This document shows, one piece after another, positions 18,739-27,381 of a DNA stretch of 64,000 nt; the first letter of the stretch is position 1; each line of letters opens with the position of its first letter. The DNA is from Bacillus massilinigeriensis (lineage in GTDB: Bacteria; Bacillota; Bacilli; Bacillales; Cytobacillaceae), in NCBI RefSeq assembly GCF_900117315.1, contig NZ_LT630337.1, forward strand, positions 1,580,409-1,644,408, read 5' to 3'. The notes beneath the pieces are model-generated. The model saw only the letters and a program-made list of their open reading frames with translations, had not been told where the DNA came from and did no database searches. The translations under genes and the position numbers were made by a program.

Positions 18739-19197
18739 CTAGGCCAATTGTACCGCATTAACCAGGGAGTCAGCAAATTGCCGGCCAAACCTCCTGCAAT
18801 ACTCTCGTTCTTCCCCATCAGGAAAATGCTCAATTTTTAAACCGCTATGAACCACATGGGAACCAAGCTCGGTCAATCGATTTGTTAATATATCAACCGC
18901 GCGGCAAAAATCAGGGTATGTCTTGTCTCCACTTCCAAATGCCGCAGATATTTTCCCTGACAAATCAAGCTGGTTCAATTCCTCATAAAAGTCAAGGAAT
19001 TCATCTGGAAGCTCACCTTCATTCCAAGTATAGCTCCCCAGTAGGATTCCATCATAGTTTAATAAATCCTCTGTAAATACTTGTAATGAATCCTTTATAT
19101 CTACTTCCACATTTTCTTCAATAATACCTTCCTTTATCAAATTAGCCATTTCTTCTGTATTCCCAGTCATGCTCGTATAAACTATGATGCATTTCAA
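18739..19197 (-). CDS. Flavodoxin
   Basis: A 152-residue short-chain flavodoxin. The FMN phosphate loop YTSMTGNTEEMA (7-18) and the later GSYTWNEGELP and FGSGDKTYPDFC loops that flank the flavin ring are all present. The start is TTG. An in-frame stop directly upstream leaves no earlier choice. Flavodoxins replace ferredoxin as low-potential electron carriers, often under iron limitation. It is last in an operon with an HMA protein, a metal P-type ATPase and an Fnr-like regulator, so here it may answer to oxygen or metal state. Confidence 0.93.
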   Translation of the reverse strand: MKCIIVYTSMTGNTEEMANLIKEGIIEENVEVDIKDSLQVFTEDLLNYDGILLGSYTWNEGELPDEFLDFYEELNQLDLSGKISAAFGSGDKTYPDFCRAVDILTNRLTELGSHVVHSGLKIEHFPDGEEREYCRRFGRQFADSLVNAVQLA

Positions 19198-19218
19198 TTA
19201 GAATCACCCCTCCATTCA

Positions 19219-19926
19219 CTACTGTTCAGCTATTTTCTTGATAGCTTCTATATTAAGGATTCGTATATTTCTTTGACCAGTTTGCTCAATCCATCCCTTA
19301 TCCTGAAAAGAGGATAATCTCCGACTAATCGTTTCCCGTGTTGTCCCAAGATATGAGGCCAAATCTTTTTTACTCATTGGGAGAGTGATTTCTACCTGCT
19401 CATTTCTTCCGTCAGTAAGCTCCACTAAGTATGAGGCTGTTCTTTTCTCAACGTCTTGTAAGCTAAGCTGACCTACTAGTTTTTCTGTTTGTTCAAGTCT
19501 ATGGCTAAATTGTTCTAATATTTTTAATGAAATGGAAGGAAACTTGGTGATTATTTCTTGTAAATCTCTTCGATGGATGGAACATATTTCAACATCTGTC
19601 ATTGCCTCGGCAAAGCTATCTGATTCTTGTTTTGAAAATAGGGACAGTTCTCCTAAAAAATCACCCGGCTCAAGAATTCGGAGTAGCTGCTCTTTTCCTG
19701 TATCGGATAGATGATAAATTTTCACCCTTCCCTTATGGACAATGTATAAATGATCAGATGGTTCTCCAGCTTGGAAAATAAGCTCTCCCTTTTGATATCT
19801 CGTGCTTTTACTAGTATTGGCAACCTCTTGCATTTCCTCATGACTCAAATGATTAAAAATTGGAACAATTGAAATACATAGAGACTTTATAGTACTTTCA
19901 TTTTGAAAGTGATGACAACTATCCAT
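19219..19926 (-). CDS. Crp/Fnr-family regulator (FLP-like, two N-terminal Cys)
   Basis: A 235-residue regulator. A cyclic-nucleotide-binding fold (about 20-140, with GELIFQAGEPSDHLYIVHKG and PGDFLGELSLF) is followed by the dimer helix and a winged helix, LPMSKKDLASYLGTTRETIS. The recognition helix has the E..SR pattern that reads TTGAT half-sites. The N-terminus has CHH (4-6) and C17 only, not the four cysteines of the E. coli Fnr cluster; this resembles Lactobacillus FLP with a disulfide or metal switch. It overlaps the ATPase stop by 1 nt. A perfect TTGAT-N4-ATCAA box in front of the operon is its probable target. Confidence 0.9.
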   Translation of the reverse strand: MDSCHHFQNESTIKSLCISIVPIFNHLSHEEMQEVANTSKSTRYQKGELIFQAGEPSDHLYIVHKGRVKIYHLSDTGKEQLLRILEPGDFLGELSLFSKQESDSFAEAMTDVEICSIHRRDLQEIITKFPSISLKILEQFSHRLEQTEKLVGQLSLQDVEKRTASYLVELTDGRNEQVEITLPMSKKDLASYLGTTRETISRRLSSFQDKGWIEQTGQRNIRILNIEAIKKIAEQ

Positions 19927-21824
19927 TACACACTCTCCTCACTAGTTGAATAGGAATTGAATGGACGACTTTCTCCCCGTTTGTAATCAAATTTCATTAG
20001 TCTTATAGCATTAAGAATTACTAATATAACACTAAATTCATGAATGAACATTCCTGATGACAAATAAACGGTTTTAGATAATACACCTAGTAATAGAAGC
20101 ACAACAACAGATATGGCAATAAACATATTTTGCTTCAAATTCTTGATTGTTGCTTTTGACAATTGTAAGGCATATGGTAATCGCTCTAATCGATTTGACA
20201 TAAGAATCACATCTGCTGTTTCCATTACTGCATCTGATGCTGCACCGCCCATTGCAATACCAATATCTGATGTGGCAATCGCGGGAGCATCATTTATCCC
20301 ATCACCAACCATAATAACGTTACGATTTTCCTTTTTTAATGTCTTTATCCTACTTACTTTATCTTCTGGTAAAAGCTCAGCATTATATTCATTTACATGA
20401 AGCAAACGAGATATTTTATCTGCCGTTCTTGCATTGTCCCCTGTCAACATGATCGTTTTCTCAATCCCTATTTCTTTTATTAATTGAATCACTTGCTTTG
20501 CTTCTGGTCGAATAGGGTCCATAATAGAAACCATTCCATGATAAATTCTATCAATCCCCATTAGAACAACAGTATATCCCATGCTTTCTTGATAAAAAAT
20601 CTCTTTTACATTTTTTTCTTCTATTGGTATTCCATTTTCTTTTAACCATCGGAGATTACCAATGACAATCTTTCCTTCCTCCATTGTTGCAATAATTCCC
20701 TTTCCCTTTTCCACTAAAAAACTATCAGGATTTCCATCTAATTGTATTTTTCTTGCCTCTGCTTCCTTTACAATCGTTGTACCAAGGGGGTGTTCAGAAA
20801 ATTGCTCCGCTTTAGCCATAATCTGTAGAAATGCTTCTTTCTCCATTATCTCTGTTATTATTTCAACCACTTCTGGTTTTCCCTTTGTTAAAGTACCCGT
20901 TTTATCAAAGGCGATAACATCTGCCTTTGATAATTTCTCAAACACTTCCCCTCCTTTAATTAATATCCCTTTTCTTGCTCCGTTACCAATTCCTGCAACT
21001 ATTGAAACAGGAGCAGAAATAACTAAAGCACCTGGGCAAGCAATCACTAGAAACGTAAGTGTTAATGTTATATCTTTAGTAAATAAATAGACAAGTAGAG
21101 AAAGTATCAAGATTCCTGGTGTATAGTATTGAGCAAATTTTTCTATGAATCTTTGTGTTATTGCTTTTGATTCTTGAGCTTCTTCTACCAATTCAATTAT
21201 CTTGGCAAAGGTGGTATCCTCCCCCACCTTTTCTGCAAATATCTCTAAATATCCGTGATCCAAAATCGTGCCGCTATAAACCTTATCGTTGATTTCCTTC
21301 TTAATTAAATCTGATTCCCCGGTAATTGCTGCCTCCATTAAAAAACCTGAACCTTTTACCACTTGTCCATCCACAGGAATTTTCTCCCCCGATTGAATGA
21401 ATACCATTTCACCTTTATTCACTTCTTTAGCAGCTATCATCATTTTATTACCTTTACGGAGAACCCTTGCTTCTAGTGGTGACATTTCCAATAATCCTTT
21501 TATTGAGGATCGAGTTTTTTCTAAGGTTCTATTTTCTAAATATGATCCTAAAATAAATAAAAAGGTTACAGCCGCCGATTCTGTATACTCATGAATCACA
21601 ATTGCGCCTGAAACGGCAATGGTAACTAAAAGCTCGATGCTAATAACCTTCAGGATTAACAGGCTGATCGCCTTTCTAACTATAGAAAAACCCGCAACAA
21701 AAGTTGCAATGATTAATATCCAATTTGCAGTCATTTCATATTGTAATAATCTAATAAAAAAGGCTGATGCAATTAATATTCCTGAAAGGATGACAATCAA
21801 ACCTTTTTTTCTATGTGTCATCAT
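19926..21824 (-). CDS. Heavy-metal-transporting P1B-type ATPase with CPG motif
   Basis: About 632 residues. The order is membrane helices, the actuator motif TGES, a membrane CPG motif (VIACPGALVIS), DKTGT phosphorylation site, SEHPLG and GDGINDAPA. There is no N-terminal metal-binding domain fused. A separate HMA gene upstream fills that role. Most bacterial P1B pumps have CPC, CPH or SPC at the ion site, so CPG is unusual and leaves the metal open. The family mostly exports Zn/Cd or Cu. ATG 21824 or 21821 is preferred, just after GGGGAG, over an in-frame TTG at 21845. Confidence 0.92.
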   Translation of the reverse strand: MMTHRKKGLIVILSGILIASAFFIRLLQYEMTANWILIIATFVAGFSIVRKAISLLILKVISIELLVTIAVSGAIVIHEYTESAAVTFLFILGSYLENRTLEKTRSSIKGLLEMSPLEARVLRKGNKMMIAAKEVNKGEMVFIQSGEKIPVDGQVVKGSGFLMEAAITGESDLIKKEINDKVYSGTILDHGYLEIFAEKVGEDTTFAKIIELVEEAQESKAITQRFIEKFAQYYTPGILILSLLVYLFTKDITLTLTFLVIACPGALVISAPVSIVAGIGNGARKGILIKGGEVFEKLSKADVIAFDKTGTLTKGKPEVVEIITEIMEKEAFLQIMAKAEQFSEHPLGTTIVKEAEARKIQLDGNPDSFLVEKGKGIIATMEEGKIVIGNLRWLKENGIPIEEKNVKEIFYQESMGYTVVLMGIDRIYHGMVSIMDPIRPEAKQVIQLIKEIGIEKTIMLTGDNARTADKISRLLHVNEYNAELLPEDKVSRIKTLKKENRNVIMVGDGINDAPAIATSDIGIAMGGAASDAVMETADVILMSNRLERLPYALQLSKATIKNLKQNMFIAISVVVLLLLGVLSKTVYLSSGMFIHEFSVILVILNAIRLMKFDYKRGESRPFNSYSTSEESV

Positions 21825-21875
21825 TCTCTCCCCTTTCGATTCCAAACTCTTAACGTCTTATATAAAACAATGATC

Positions 21876-22091
21876 CTATCTTTGTTTGACCACTGGATAT
21901 CCTATCTTTTGTAATACTTCAGCATATCGCTCTGGATTTCCAATTTCTGGATCATAAATGACCTTGACCTTACTTGCGTTAAATAATACCTTCACGTCTT
22001 GTACCCCAGCTTGTTGAGCTAAAGCTCCTTCAATTCCCTTTACACAGCTGGGACAAGATAATTCCTCAATAGAATAAGTAACAGTTGCCAT
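21876..22091 (-). CDS. HMA-domain metal chaperone (CopZ-like)
   Basis: A 71-residue protein that is one complete heavy-metal-associated domain. The ligand motif is CPSC (14-17) in the loop ELSCPSCVKGIEGAL, followed by the ferredoxin-like fold. The usual motif is MxCxxC. Here the residue two before the first Cys is Leu, which is atypical. It is the first gene of the operon and 51 nt upstream of the ATPase, so it probably hands metal to that pump. Confidence 0.9.
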   Translation of the reverse strand: MATVTYSIEELSCPSCVKGIEGALAQQAGVQDVKVLFNASKVKVIYDPEIGNPERYAEVLQKIGYPVVKQR

Positions 22092-22150
22092 TTTTTCTTC
22101 CTCCCTTTCTTTTCTATATATTTATCTTACAAACCGCCATTTCTAAAAAC

Positions 22151-22166
22151 CTTGATGTGAATCAAG
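22151..22166. promoter_or_regulatory. Perfect FNR/FLP-type operator
   Basis: CTTGATGTGAATCAAG is a 6-bp perfect inverted repeat around GTGA, containing TTGAT-N4-ATCAA, the FNR consensus. It is 60 bp upstream of the HMA start codon. The operon it precedes encodes an Fnr-like regulator, which points to autoregulation. Confidence 0.85.
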
Positions 22167-22413
22167 TTTTTTACTTTTTTAGTATAAATTTTTAATGATT
22201 TCCATTAACTTTTTCACATTTTTTGAATCCATTTTGCCTTTCAATCGTATATTTATTATCTCCATTCAAAGTGAATAAAGACCCAGCAATTATTTTATTA
22301 AGTCATATTTCCTTTAATGTTCACTAGAAAGTATGGAAGAAAAATATGATAATAATTTCATAGGGTGACATTATTGTAAAGAAATGTAACAATATATTGG
22401 AGGAGGCGAATTA
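22167..22413. other. Divergent intergenic region
   Basis: About 250 bp of AT-rich sequence containing the promoter of the small membrane protein/SPFH pair. GGAGGAGG at 22399-22406 is its ribosome binding site. No clear -35/-10 pair was assigned. Confidence 0.4.
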
Positions 22414-22566
22414 ATGAAGGTTTTTATCGGTTCTTTATTCGTAATAGCTCTAATAGGTTTTGGAGTTTGGCTTGTACTCTCCCCTTCCTTCAAAAAGGTA
22501 GGAGATTCAGCAAAGAAGGTAAAGGATTACCTTGATAATGAGGAGGATAATAATGGAACAAAATAA
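22414..22566 (+). CDS. Small single-helix membrane protein
   Basis: A 50-residue protein: MKVFIGSLFVIALIGFGVWL forms one membrane helix, then a charged tail rich in Lys, Asp, Glu and Asn (KKVGDSAKKVKDYLDNEEDN). A strong GGAGGAGG lies 7 nt upstream of the ATG. Its last 14 nt overlap the start of the next gene, an SPFH protein, so they are translationally coupled and probably function together at the membrane. Not recognised beyond that. Confidence 0.75.
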   Translation: MKVFIGSLFVIALIGFGVWLVLSPSFKKVGDSAKKVKDYLDNEEDNNGTK

Positions 22567-23386
22567 CAAAAAAGGCATGAGTCGAAAGGTTCTTGGCGGG
22601 GTCATTGTTGCTATTGCATTAGCACTTGCCATTGCAATCACTGCGATGTTCATTCAAAAGATCCCAAATGGTTATGTTGGTGTTGTCTACAGCCCAAATG
22701 GTGGGGTTCAGGAAGAAACTCTTGGCCAAGGCTGGCATTTGGTCGGCTTGTTTGATAAAGTAACAATTTACCCTGTAAGAATGCAAACTGTCACATATAA
22801 AGATATTCAAGTAGCTACTTCTGATGGAAAAAACGTAACAATTGATTTTGCCTATAACTATAGTATTCAACCAGATAAGGTTGTCGATGTTTTCAATAAG
22901 TTCGGTCCAGTTGAGGTTGAAGAAATTGAAGATTCCTATTTAAGAACAAGACTTTGGGATGCAAGCCGTAAGGGGATTGCCCAATACTCTGTTATTGATA
23001 CGTATGGTGAAAAATCATCTGAGGCTGCTGTTAAGGTTCAGGGGTTATTCGCTGAAGACATCAGTGACTTAGGATTCACTGTCGACAACTTAACATTAGG
23101 TGTACCAAAACCTGATAAATCTACACAAGCAGCTATAGATAAAAGGGTTGAAGCTGCCCAGGAATTAGAAAGAAAGCAAATCGAATTAAAAATTGCAAAG
23201 GCTGAAGCTGAAAAATTAAGAATTGAAGCTGAAGGTCAAGCAAAATATAATGAAATCATCAAAAAGTCTATTTCAAAGGAAGTCATCCAAAACAAATGGA
23301 TAGAAAAATGGGATGGACAAATGCCTAAAGCAACAGGCTCAAACCAGCTTATTCAATTACCAATTGATGATACAACTAAAAAGTAA
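22553..23386 (+). CDS. Prohibitin-like SPFH protein
   Basis: A 277-residue protein with one N-terminal helix (about 15-37) and an SPFH domain opening IPNGYVGVVYSPNGGVQEETLGQGWHL-like, typical of prohibitins. A coiled coil (about 190-235, AAQELERKQIELKIAKAEAE) and a final KWDGQMPKATGSNQLIQLP segment follow, the latter common to prohibitin/HflK-like proteins. ATG 22553, with AGGAGG 6 nt upstream, is preferred over an earlier in-frame codon. It differs from the SPFH protein at 12556, which has two N-terminal helices and no such tail. Confidence 0.9.
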   Translation: MEQNNKKGMSRKVLGGVIVAIALALAIAITAMFIQKIPNGYVGVVYSPNGGVQEETLGQGWHLVGLFDKVTIYPVRMQTVTYKDIQVATSDGKNVTIDFAYNYSIQPDKVVDVFNKFGPVEVEEIEDSYLRTRLWDASRKGIAQYSVIDTYGEKSSEAAVKVQGLFAEDISDLGFTVDNLTLGVPKPDKSTQAAIDKRVEAAQELERKQIELKIAKAEAEKLRIEAEGQAKYNEIIKKSISKEVIQNKWIEKWDGQMPKATGSNQLIQLPIDDTTKK

Positions 23387-23400
23387 AAATTGAAGACATG

Positions 23401-23428
23401 GGCTGAATCTTTAAAGATTCAGCCTTTT
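23401..23428 (+). terminator. Terminator after the prohibitin-like gene
   Basis: A perfect 12-bp inverted repeat, GGCTGAATCTTT/AAAGATTCAGCC, followed by TTTT. Confidence 0.95.
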
Positions 23429-23614
23429 CCTATATTAGCATTATGGAATAACCATCCCTTCAAAGCCCCCATTTTTCAAAGGAAATCATATGATTACCTT
23501 CCCCCTACTCTTCAAATCCAATCATTTAAAACTCTTTGATTCTTTAAATAATAGTGATAAAATAAGAGAAAACTTTGAATATTTATAAAAAAATCTAAAT
23601 TGGGGGAAGTCATT

Positions 23615-25294
23615 ATGCCTGAACTGCGTAGTAATATGATAAAACAGGGGTATGACCGTGCACCACATAGAAGTTTGCTACGTGCTGCCGGAGTGAAAGA
23701 AGAAGATTTCGACAAACCCTTTATTGCGGTTGTCAATTCCTATATTGATATAGTACCTGGGCATGTTCATTTACAAGAATTTGGTAAACTGGTTAAAGAA
23801 GCCATTCGCGAAGCTGGTGGGGTACCATTTGAAATGAATACAATCGGAGTCGATGATGGCATTGCGATGGGACATATTGGAATGCGCTATTCTCTACCAA
23901 GTAGAGAGATCATTGCAGACTCTGTTGAAACAGTTGTAGCAGCACATTGGTTTGATGGCATGGTCTGTATCCCAAACTGTGACAAAATTACACCTGGAAT
24001 GATGATGGCTGCCATGCGCCTTAATATTCCAACAATATTTGTTAGTGGTGGCCCAATGAAAGCAGGTCATGATAAAAATGGGAAGCCTATTGATTTAACC
24101 TCTGTATTTGAAGGGGTTGGAGCCTTCCAATCCGGACAAATTGGTGAGGATTACTTAGAAGAATTAGAGAAATTTGCCTGTCCTTCATGTGGTTCCTGTT
24201 CTGGAATGTTTACAGCAAACTCTATGAACTGCCTAGCCGAGGGACTTGGTCTTGCCCTTCCTGGTAACGGCACGATTTTAGCTGTATCAGAGGATCGAAA
24301 GGATTTTGTCAAACGTTCGGCTAAACAATTAATGGAATTAATAGATAAGGATATTAAACCTCGGGATATTGTTACAATCGAGGCTCTTGATAACGCATTT
24401 GCATTGGATATGGCGATGGGTGGCTCGACAAATACGGTCTTACACACTTTAGCGATTGCAAATGAAGCTGGAATAGATTATTCATTAGAACGTATTAATG
24501 AGATTGCTAGTCGCGTCCCTCATCTTGCAAAAATTGCCCCAGCATCTGAATACCATATAGAAGATGTTCATAATGCTGGAGGAGTCAGTGCAATCATTAA
24601 TGAACTTCTAAAAAAACCAGGTGCCTTTAACGGGGAGTGTCTAACGGTTTCAGGAAAAACCATACAAGAAAATGTTGCTGGCAGTGATATACTAAATAAG
24701 GAAGTCATTCGTCCATTAGACAACCCTCATTCCGAGCGCGGTGGTCTTGCAGTATTATTCGGTAATTTAGCCCCTCAAGGATCCATCATTAAAGTGGGAG
24801 CCGTTGACCCATCTGTTGGCGGCTATCATAGAGGTCCAGCAATATGCTTCGATTCACAGGAAGAAGCATTATCTGGTATTATTACTGGAAAGGTCCAAGA
24901 AGGTCATGTAGTTGTCATTCGCTATGAAGGTCCTAAAGGTGGACCAGGTATGCCAGAAATGCTCGCACCTACTTCACAAATTGTTGGAAGAGGTTTAGGG
25001 GCAAAAGTTGGTTTAATTACTGATGGTCGTTTTTCAGGAGCATCAAGAGGAATCTCTATCGGTCATATATCTCCAGAAGCTGCTGAAGGTGGGCCAATCG
25101 CTTTTGTTGAAGATGGCGATATTATTGAGCTTGATTTAAATAATCGGAAAATTATCCTTGAAATTTCTGACGAAGAATTCGAAAAGCGTAAAGCAAATTG
25201 GAAGGGCTTTGAGCCAAAAGTTAAGACCGGTTACCTTGCTCGTTATACGAAGCTTGTAACAAACGCGAGTACCGGTGGAGTGATGAAGATTTAA
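23615..25294 (+). CDS. ilvD: Dihydroxy-acid dehydratase
   Basis: A 559-residue enzyme of the valine/isoleucine/leucine pathway that dehydrates 2,3-dihydroxy-acids. The Fe-S and metal motifs [12 protein letters not shown], then [21 protein letters not shown], and the substrate block [10 protein letters not shown] are complete. ATG 23615 follows GGGGGAAG. An upstream TTG overlaps that site and is rejected. The gene is alone here rather than in an ilvBHC-leu operon. I see no T-box-type leader in the 180 bp upstream. Confidence 0.97.
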   Translation: MPELRSNMIKQGYDRAPHRSLLRAAGVKEEDFDKPFIAVVNSYIDIVPGHVHLQEFGKLVKEAIREAGGVPFEMNTIGVDDGIAMGHIGMRYSLPSREIIADSVETVVAAHWFDGMVCIPNCDKITPGMMMAAMRLNIPTIFVSGGPMKAGHDKNGKPIDLTSVFEGVGAFQSGQIGEDYLEELEKFACPSCGSCSGMFTANSMNCLAEGLGLALPGNGTILAVSEDRKDFVKRSAKQLMELIDKDIKPRDIVTIEALDNAFALDMAMGGSTNTVLHTLAIANEAGIDYSLERINEIASRVPHLAKIAPASEYHIEDVHNAGGVSAIINELLKKPGAFNGECLTVSGKTIQENVAGSDILNKEVIRPLDNPHSERGGLAVLFGNLAPQGSIIKVGAVDPSVGGYHRGPAICFDSQEEALSGIITGKVQEGHVVVIRYEGPKGGPGMPEMLAPTSQIVGRGLGAKVGLITDGRFSGASRGISIGHISPEAAEGGPIAFVEDGDIIELDLNNRKIILEISDEEFEKRKANWKGFEPKVKTGYLARYTKLVTNASTGGVMKI

Positions 25295-25326
25295 TCAAGA
25301 CCTAAAGGATACAGAGAATAAAAATT

Positions 25327-25362
25327 AAGGCATTCAAATGAGCTCATTTGAATGCCTTTTTT
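25327..25362 (+). terminator. Terminator after ilvD
   Basis: A perfect 14-bp inverted repeat centred on GAGCTC, with flanks AAGGC/GCCTT and six T residues. Confidence 0.95.
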
Positions 25363-25402
25363 GTCTTACTATTCGTTACTTTTTAACCAAATTAGTCGGG
25401 TA

Positions 25403-26188
25403 TTAATATTTATAAGATTGTCCACCATCAATAGGGATAACAGCTGCATTGATAAATTTAGCCTCATCAGATAATAAGAATGCCACTAAATATCCAATTT
25501 CTTCAGGATCCCCAAAACGTTTCATTGGATTCACACTAACAAATTGTCTTCCAGCCTCTTCCCAGTTGTCTCCACCCATTTGTCTTAGTGAAGCTTCCAC
25601 CATAGGTGTCATAAAAGCACCTGGTGCTATCGCATTAATGTTAATTCCATATTGTCCATACTCAATTCCAGAATTTCTTGTTAAGCCTATTACACCATGC
25701 TTGCTTGCAGAATATCCAGATTGATTGCCAACACCACGGATACCACCAACGGATGCTGCATTTACAATAGAACCATACCCTTGTTTTTCCATTACTTCTA
25801 AAACATATTTTAATCCATAGAATACACCATTTAAGTTAATGCCAATAACTCTTTCAAATTCATCAGATCCATATTTTGCTGTAGGATTTTGTTTTCCTTC
25901 AACTCCAGCATTATTATAAAAACCATCTATTTTTCCGAACTTTTCTACTGTTTCTTTCACATAGCTTTTAACAGACTCTTCATCAGAGACATCTGCTTTT
26001 ATTAATGTTAATTCAACATCCGGAGCAACTTCTGTAATCATTTTTTTGGTTTCTTCCAAGAATTCGCTGTTCCAATCCACTAAAGAAAGCTTTGCCCCTT
26101 CTTTGGCTAATTGTAATGCAGCTGCTTGTCCTAAACCAGCTCCTGCCCCAGTAATTAATACAACTTTTTCTTTGAAGCGTTTACTCAT
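25403..26188 (-). CDS. Short-chain dehydrogenase/reductase
   Basis: A 261-residue classical SDR. The nucleotide loop is TGAGAGLG, NNAGV follows, and the catalytic set is Ser in NAASVGG with YSASK. Asp in LVDWN after the second strand suggests NAD(H) rather than NADP(H). ATG 26186-26188 is chosen because GGAGG is well spaced upstream. Relatives include glucose dehydrogenases and 3-oxoacyl reductases. The substrate cannot be told. It stands alone. Confidence 0.9.
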   Translation of the reverse strand: MSKRFKEKVVLITGAGAGLGQAAALQLAKEGAKLSLVDWNSEFLEETKKMITEVAPDVELTLIKADVSDEESVKSYVKETVEKFGKIDGFYNNAGVEGKQNPTAKYGSDEFERVIGINLNGVFYGLKYVLEVMEKQGYGSIVNAASVGGIRGVGNQSGYSASKHGVIGLTRNSGIEYGQYGININAIAPGAFMTPMVEASLRQMGGDNWEEAGRQFVSVNPMKRFGDPEEIGYLVAFLLSDEAKFINAAVIPIDGGQSYKY

Positions 26189-26451
26189 AAGATAGCCCTC
26201 CTTTATTAATTTGAAATAACTCAAAGATTTAAACTAGTTATCTCAAACAATTAAATAATACACCTTTTCTTTAATAATTCTTCATTCTTTTGCAAATAGT
26301 ACTATTATTTTCAAAAATGGATAAATACTGAAATTCGAGAATTCTTAAATTCCCTTCTAAGGTATTTTTAACGTTCTAGATAATTATCCAATCCAATCTT
26401 CTTGTGGCCAAAATTCCATAATGGAAAAGAAAATTTTTACAAAAATAATTA
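26189..26451. other. Intergenic region without a gene
   Basis: About 260 bp between divergent genes. AT-rich, with no open frame or clear hairpin. It should hold the promoter of the SDR gene. Confidence 0.4.
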
Positions 26452-26490
26452 TATAACAGTGTTGATTTTTGAAAACTGTTATAGTACAAT
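26452..26490 (+). promoter_or_regulatory. Promoter with flanking 9-bp inverted repeat
   Basis: TTGATT (26462-26467), a 17-bp spacer and TACAAT (26485-26490) form a sigma-A promoter. TATAACAGT (26452-26460) and ACTGTTATA (26475-26483) are a perfect inverted repeat wrapped around the -35 box, a likely operator. Confidence 0.65.
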
Positions 26491-26522
26491 GAATTCAACA
26501 CTAAATTACTGGAGGCGTTAAA

Positions 26523-26645
26523 ATGATTACAATGGATACGAAACAATCTACAAAAGAATGTCGTGAGTGTGGATGCAAAATTATTGAAAAGGAAGAATCA
26601 TATTTATATGAATGTGAACGTTGTATTGGAAGATATGAAGAATAA
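26523..26645 (+). CDS. Tiny zinc-ribbon protein, YhfH-like
   Basis: A 40-residue protein with two cysteine pairs, CRECGC and CERC, spaced as a small zinc ribbon. GGAGG lies 7 nt upstream of the ATG. A second ATG is 3 codons in. Length, motif spacing and acidic end resemble the YhfH family of Bacillus, whose function is unknown. Confidence 0.7.
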   Translation: MITMDTKQSTKECRECGCKIIEKEESYLYECERCIGRYEE

Positions 26646-26680
26646 TATTGTCATAGATGAAAAGATTCATCCTATCCGAT

Positions 26681-26720
26681 AAAGCACGAAAGGAACTCGG
26701 AAACCTTTCGTGCTTTTTTT
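26681..26720 (+). terminator. Terminator after the zinc-ribbon gene
   Basis: AAAGCACGAAAGG pairs with CCTTTCGTGCTTT with a 10-nt loop and a T-run. Confidence 0.95.
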
Positions 26721-26818
26721 GTAACCATTAATATCCAATTTCGACTAATAAAATGAACTAAATTTTCCTAATTTTATATTTATTGGAACCTGTTGATTTT
26801 ATTAAAGGAGGAAGGCAG

Positions 26819-27235
26819 ATGAATTATAGAGTTATCGAACAGCTTTCTGAGAATCAAATCAAAGACTTACATAACTTGTTTCAGTTAGAATGGTGGACTA
26901 AAGGACGAAACTTCTCAGATGTTGTATCCATGCTAAAAATGTCAGACTTAATTATTGGTATTAGTGATTCTGAAACAGACACACTTATTGGCTTTGCAAG
27001 GGTTTTAACGGATTATGTCTATAAGGCACTAATATTTGACGTCATGGTTAGCGATGAACATCGTGGAAAACATCTTGGCGCAGAGCTAATGAATGTGATT
27101 ATGAAGCATCCTACATTAGAAAATGTTCAGCATTTTGAACTATATTGTCGACCAGAAATGAGACCATTTTATCAAAAATGGGGCTTTACAGATGAATTAA
27201 CAGACTTGCATTTTATGAGAATGAATAGATCATGA
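26819..27235 (+). CDS. GNAT-family N-acetyltransferase
   Basis: A 138-residue acetyltransferase. The acetyl-CoA loop is VSDEHRGKHLGAELM (motif A, R/Q-x-x-G-x-G/A form), followed by HFELYCRPEMRPFYQKWGF. AAAGGAGG 7 nt before ATG 26819 decides the start over an in-frame ATG 36 bp upstream. The acceptor is unknown. Confidence 0.9.
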   Translation: MNYRVIEQLSENQIKDLHNLFQLEWWTKGRNFSDVVSMLKMSDLIIGISDSETDTLIGFARVLTDYVYKALIFDVMVSDEHRGKHLGAELMNVIMKHPTLENVQHFELYCRPEMRPFYQKWGFTDELTDLHFMRMNRS

Positions 27236-27255
27236 GTAATCCTACTCTTTTTTTC
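27233..27255 (+). terminator. Weak terminator after the GNAT gene
   Basis: GAGTA-ATCC-TACTC followed by seven T residues overlaps the stop codon. The stem is only 5 bp. Confidence 0.55.
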
Positions 27256-27381
27256 GTCTATCCTAGATAGGCGTTTTTCTTTTTCAAAAAAAATTTGCTA
27301 TTTCCTATATAAACCTTCAATATGATAAACAGAATGTGTTGTATAAACCATTTTAACCAATTAGAAAGTAGGGAAAAAAGT

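Noticed and set aside
20113-21090. Long open frames on the plus strand opposite the P-type ATPase gene (and similar frames opposite other genes)
   Set aside because: They lack ribosome binding sites and family motifs and mirror codon bias of the real gene on the other strand.
23430-23614. T-box or CodY-type leader before ilvD
   Set aside because: No specifier stem, T-box core, antiterminator or AATTTTC-type box could be found in these 185 bp.
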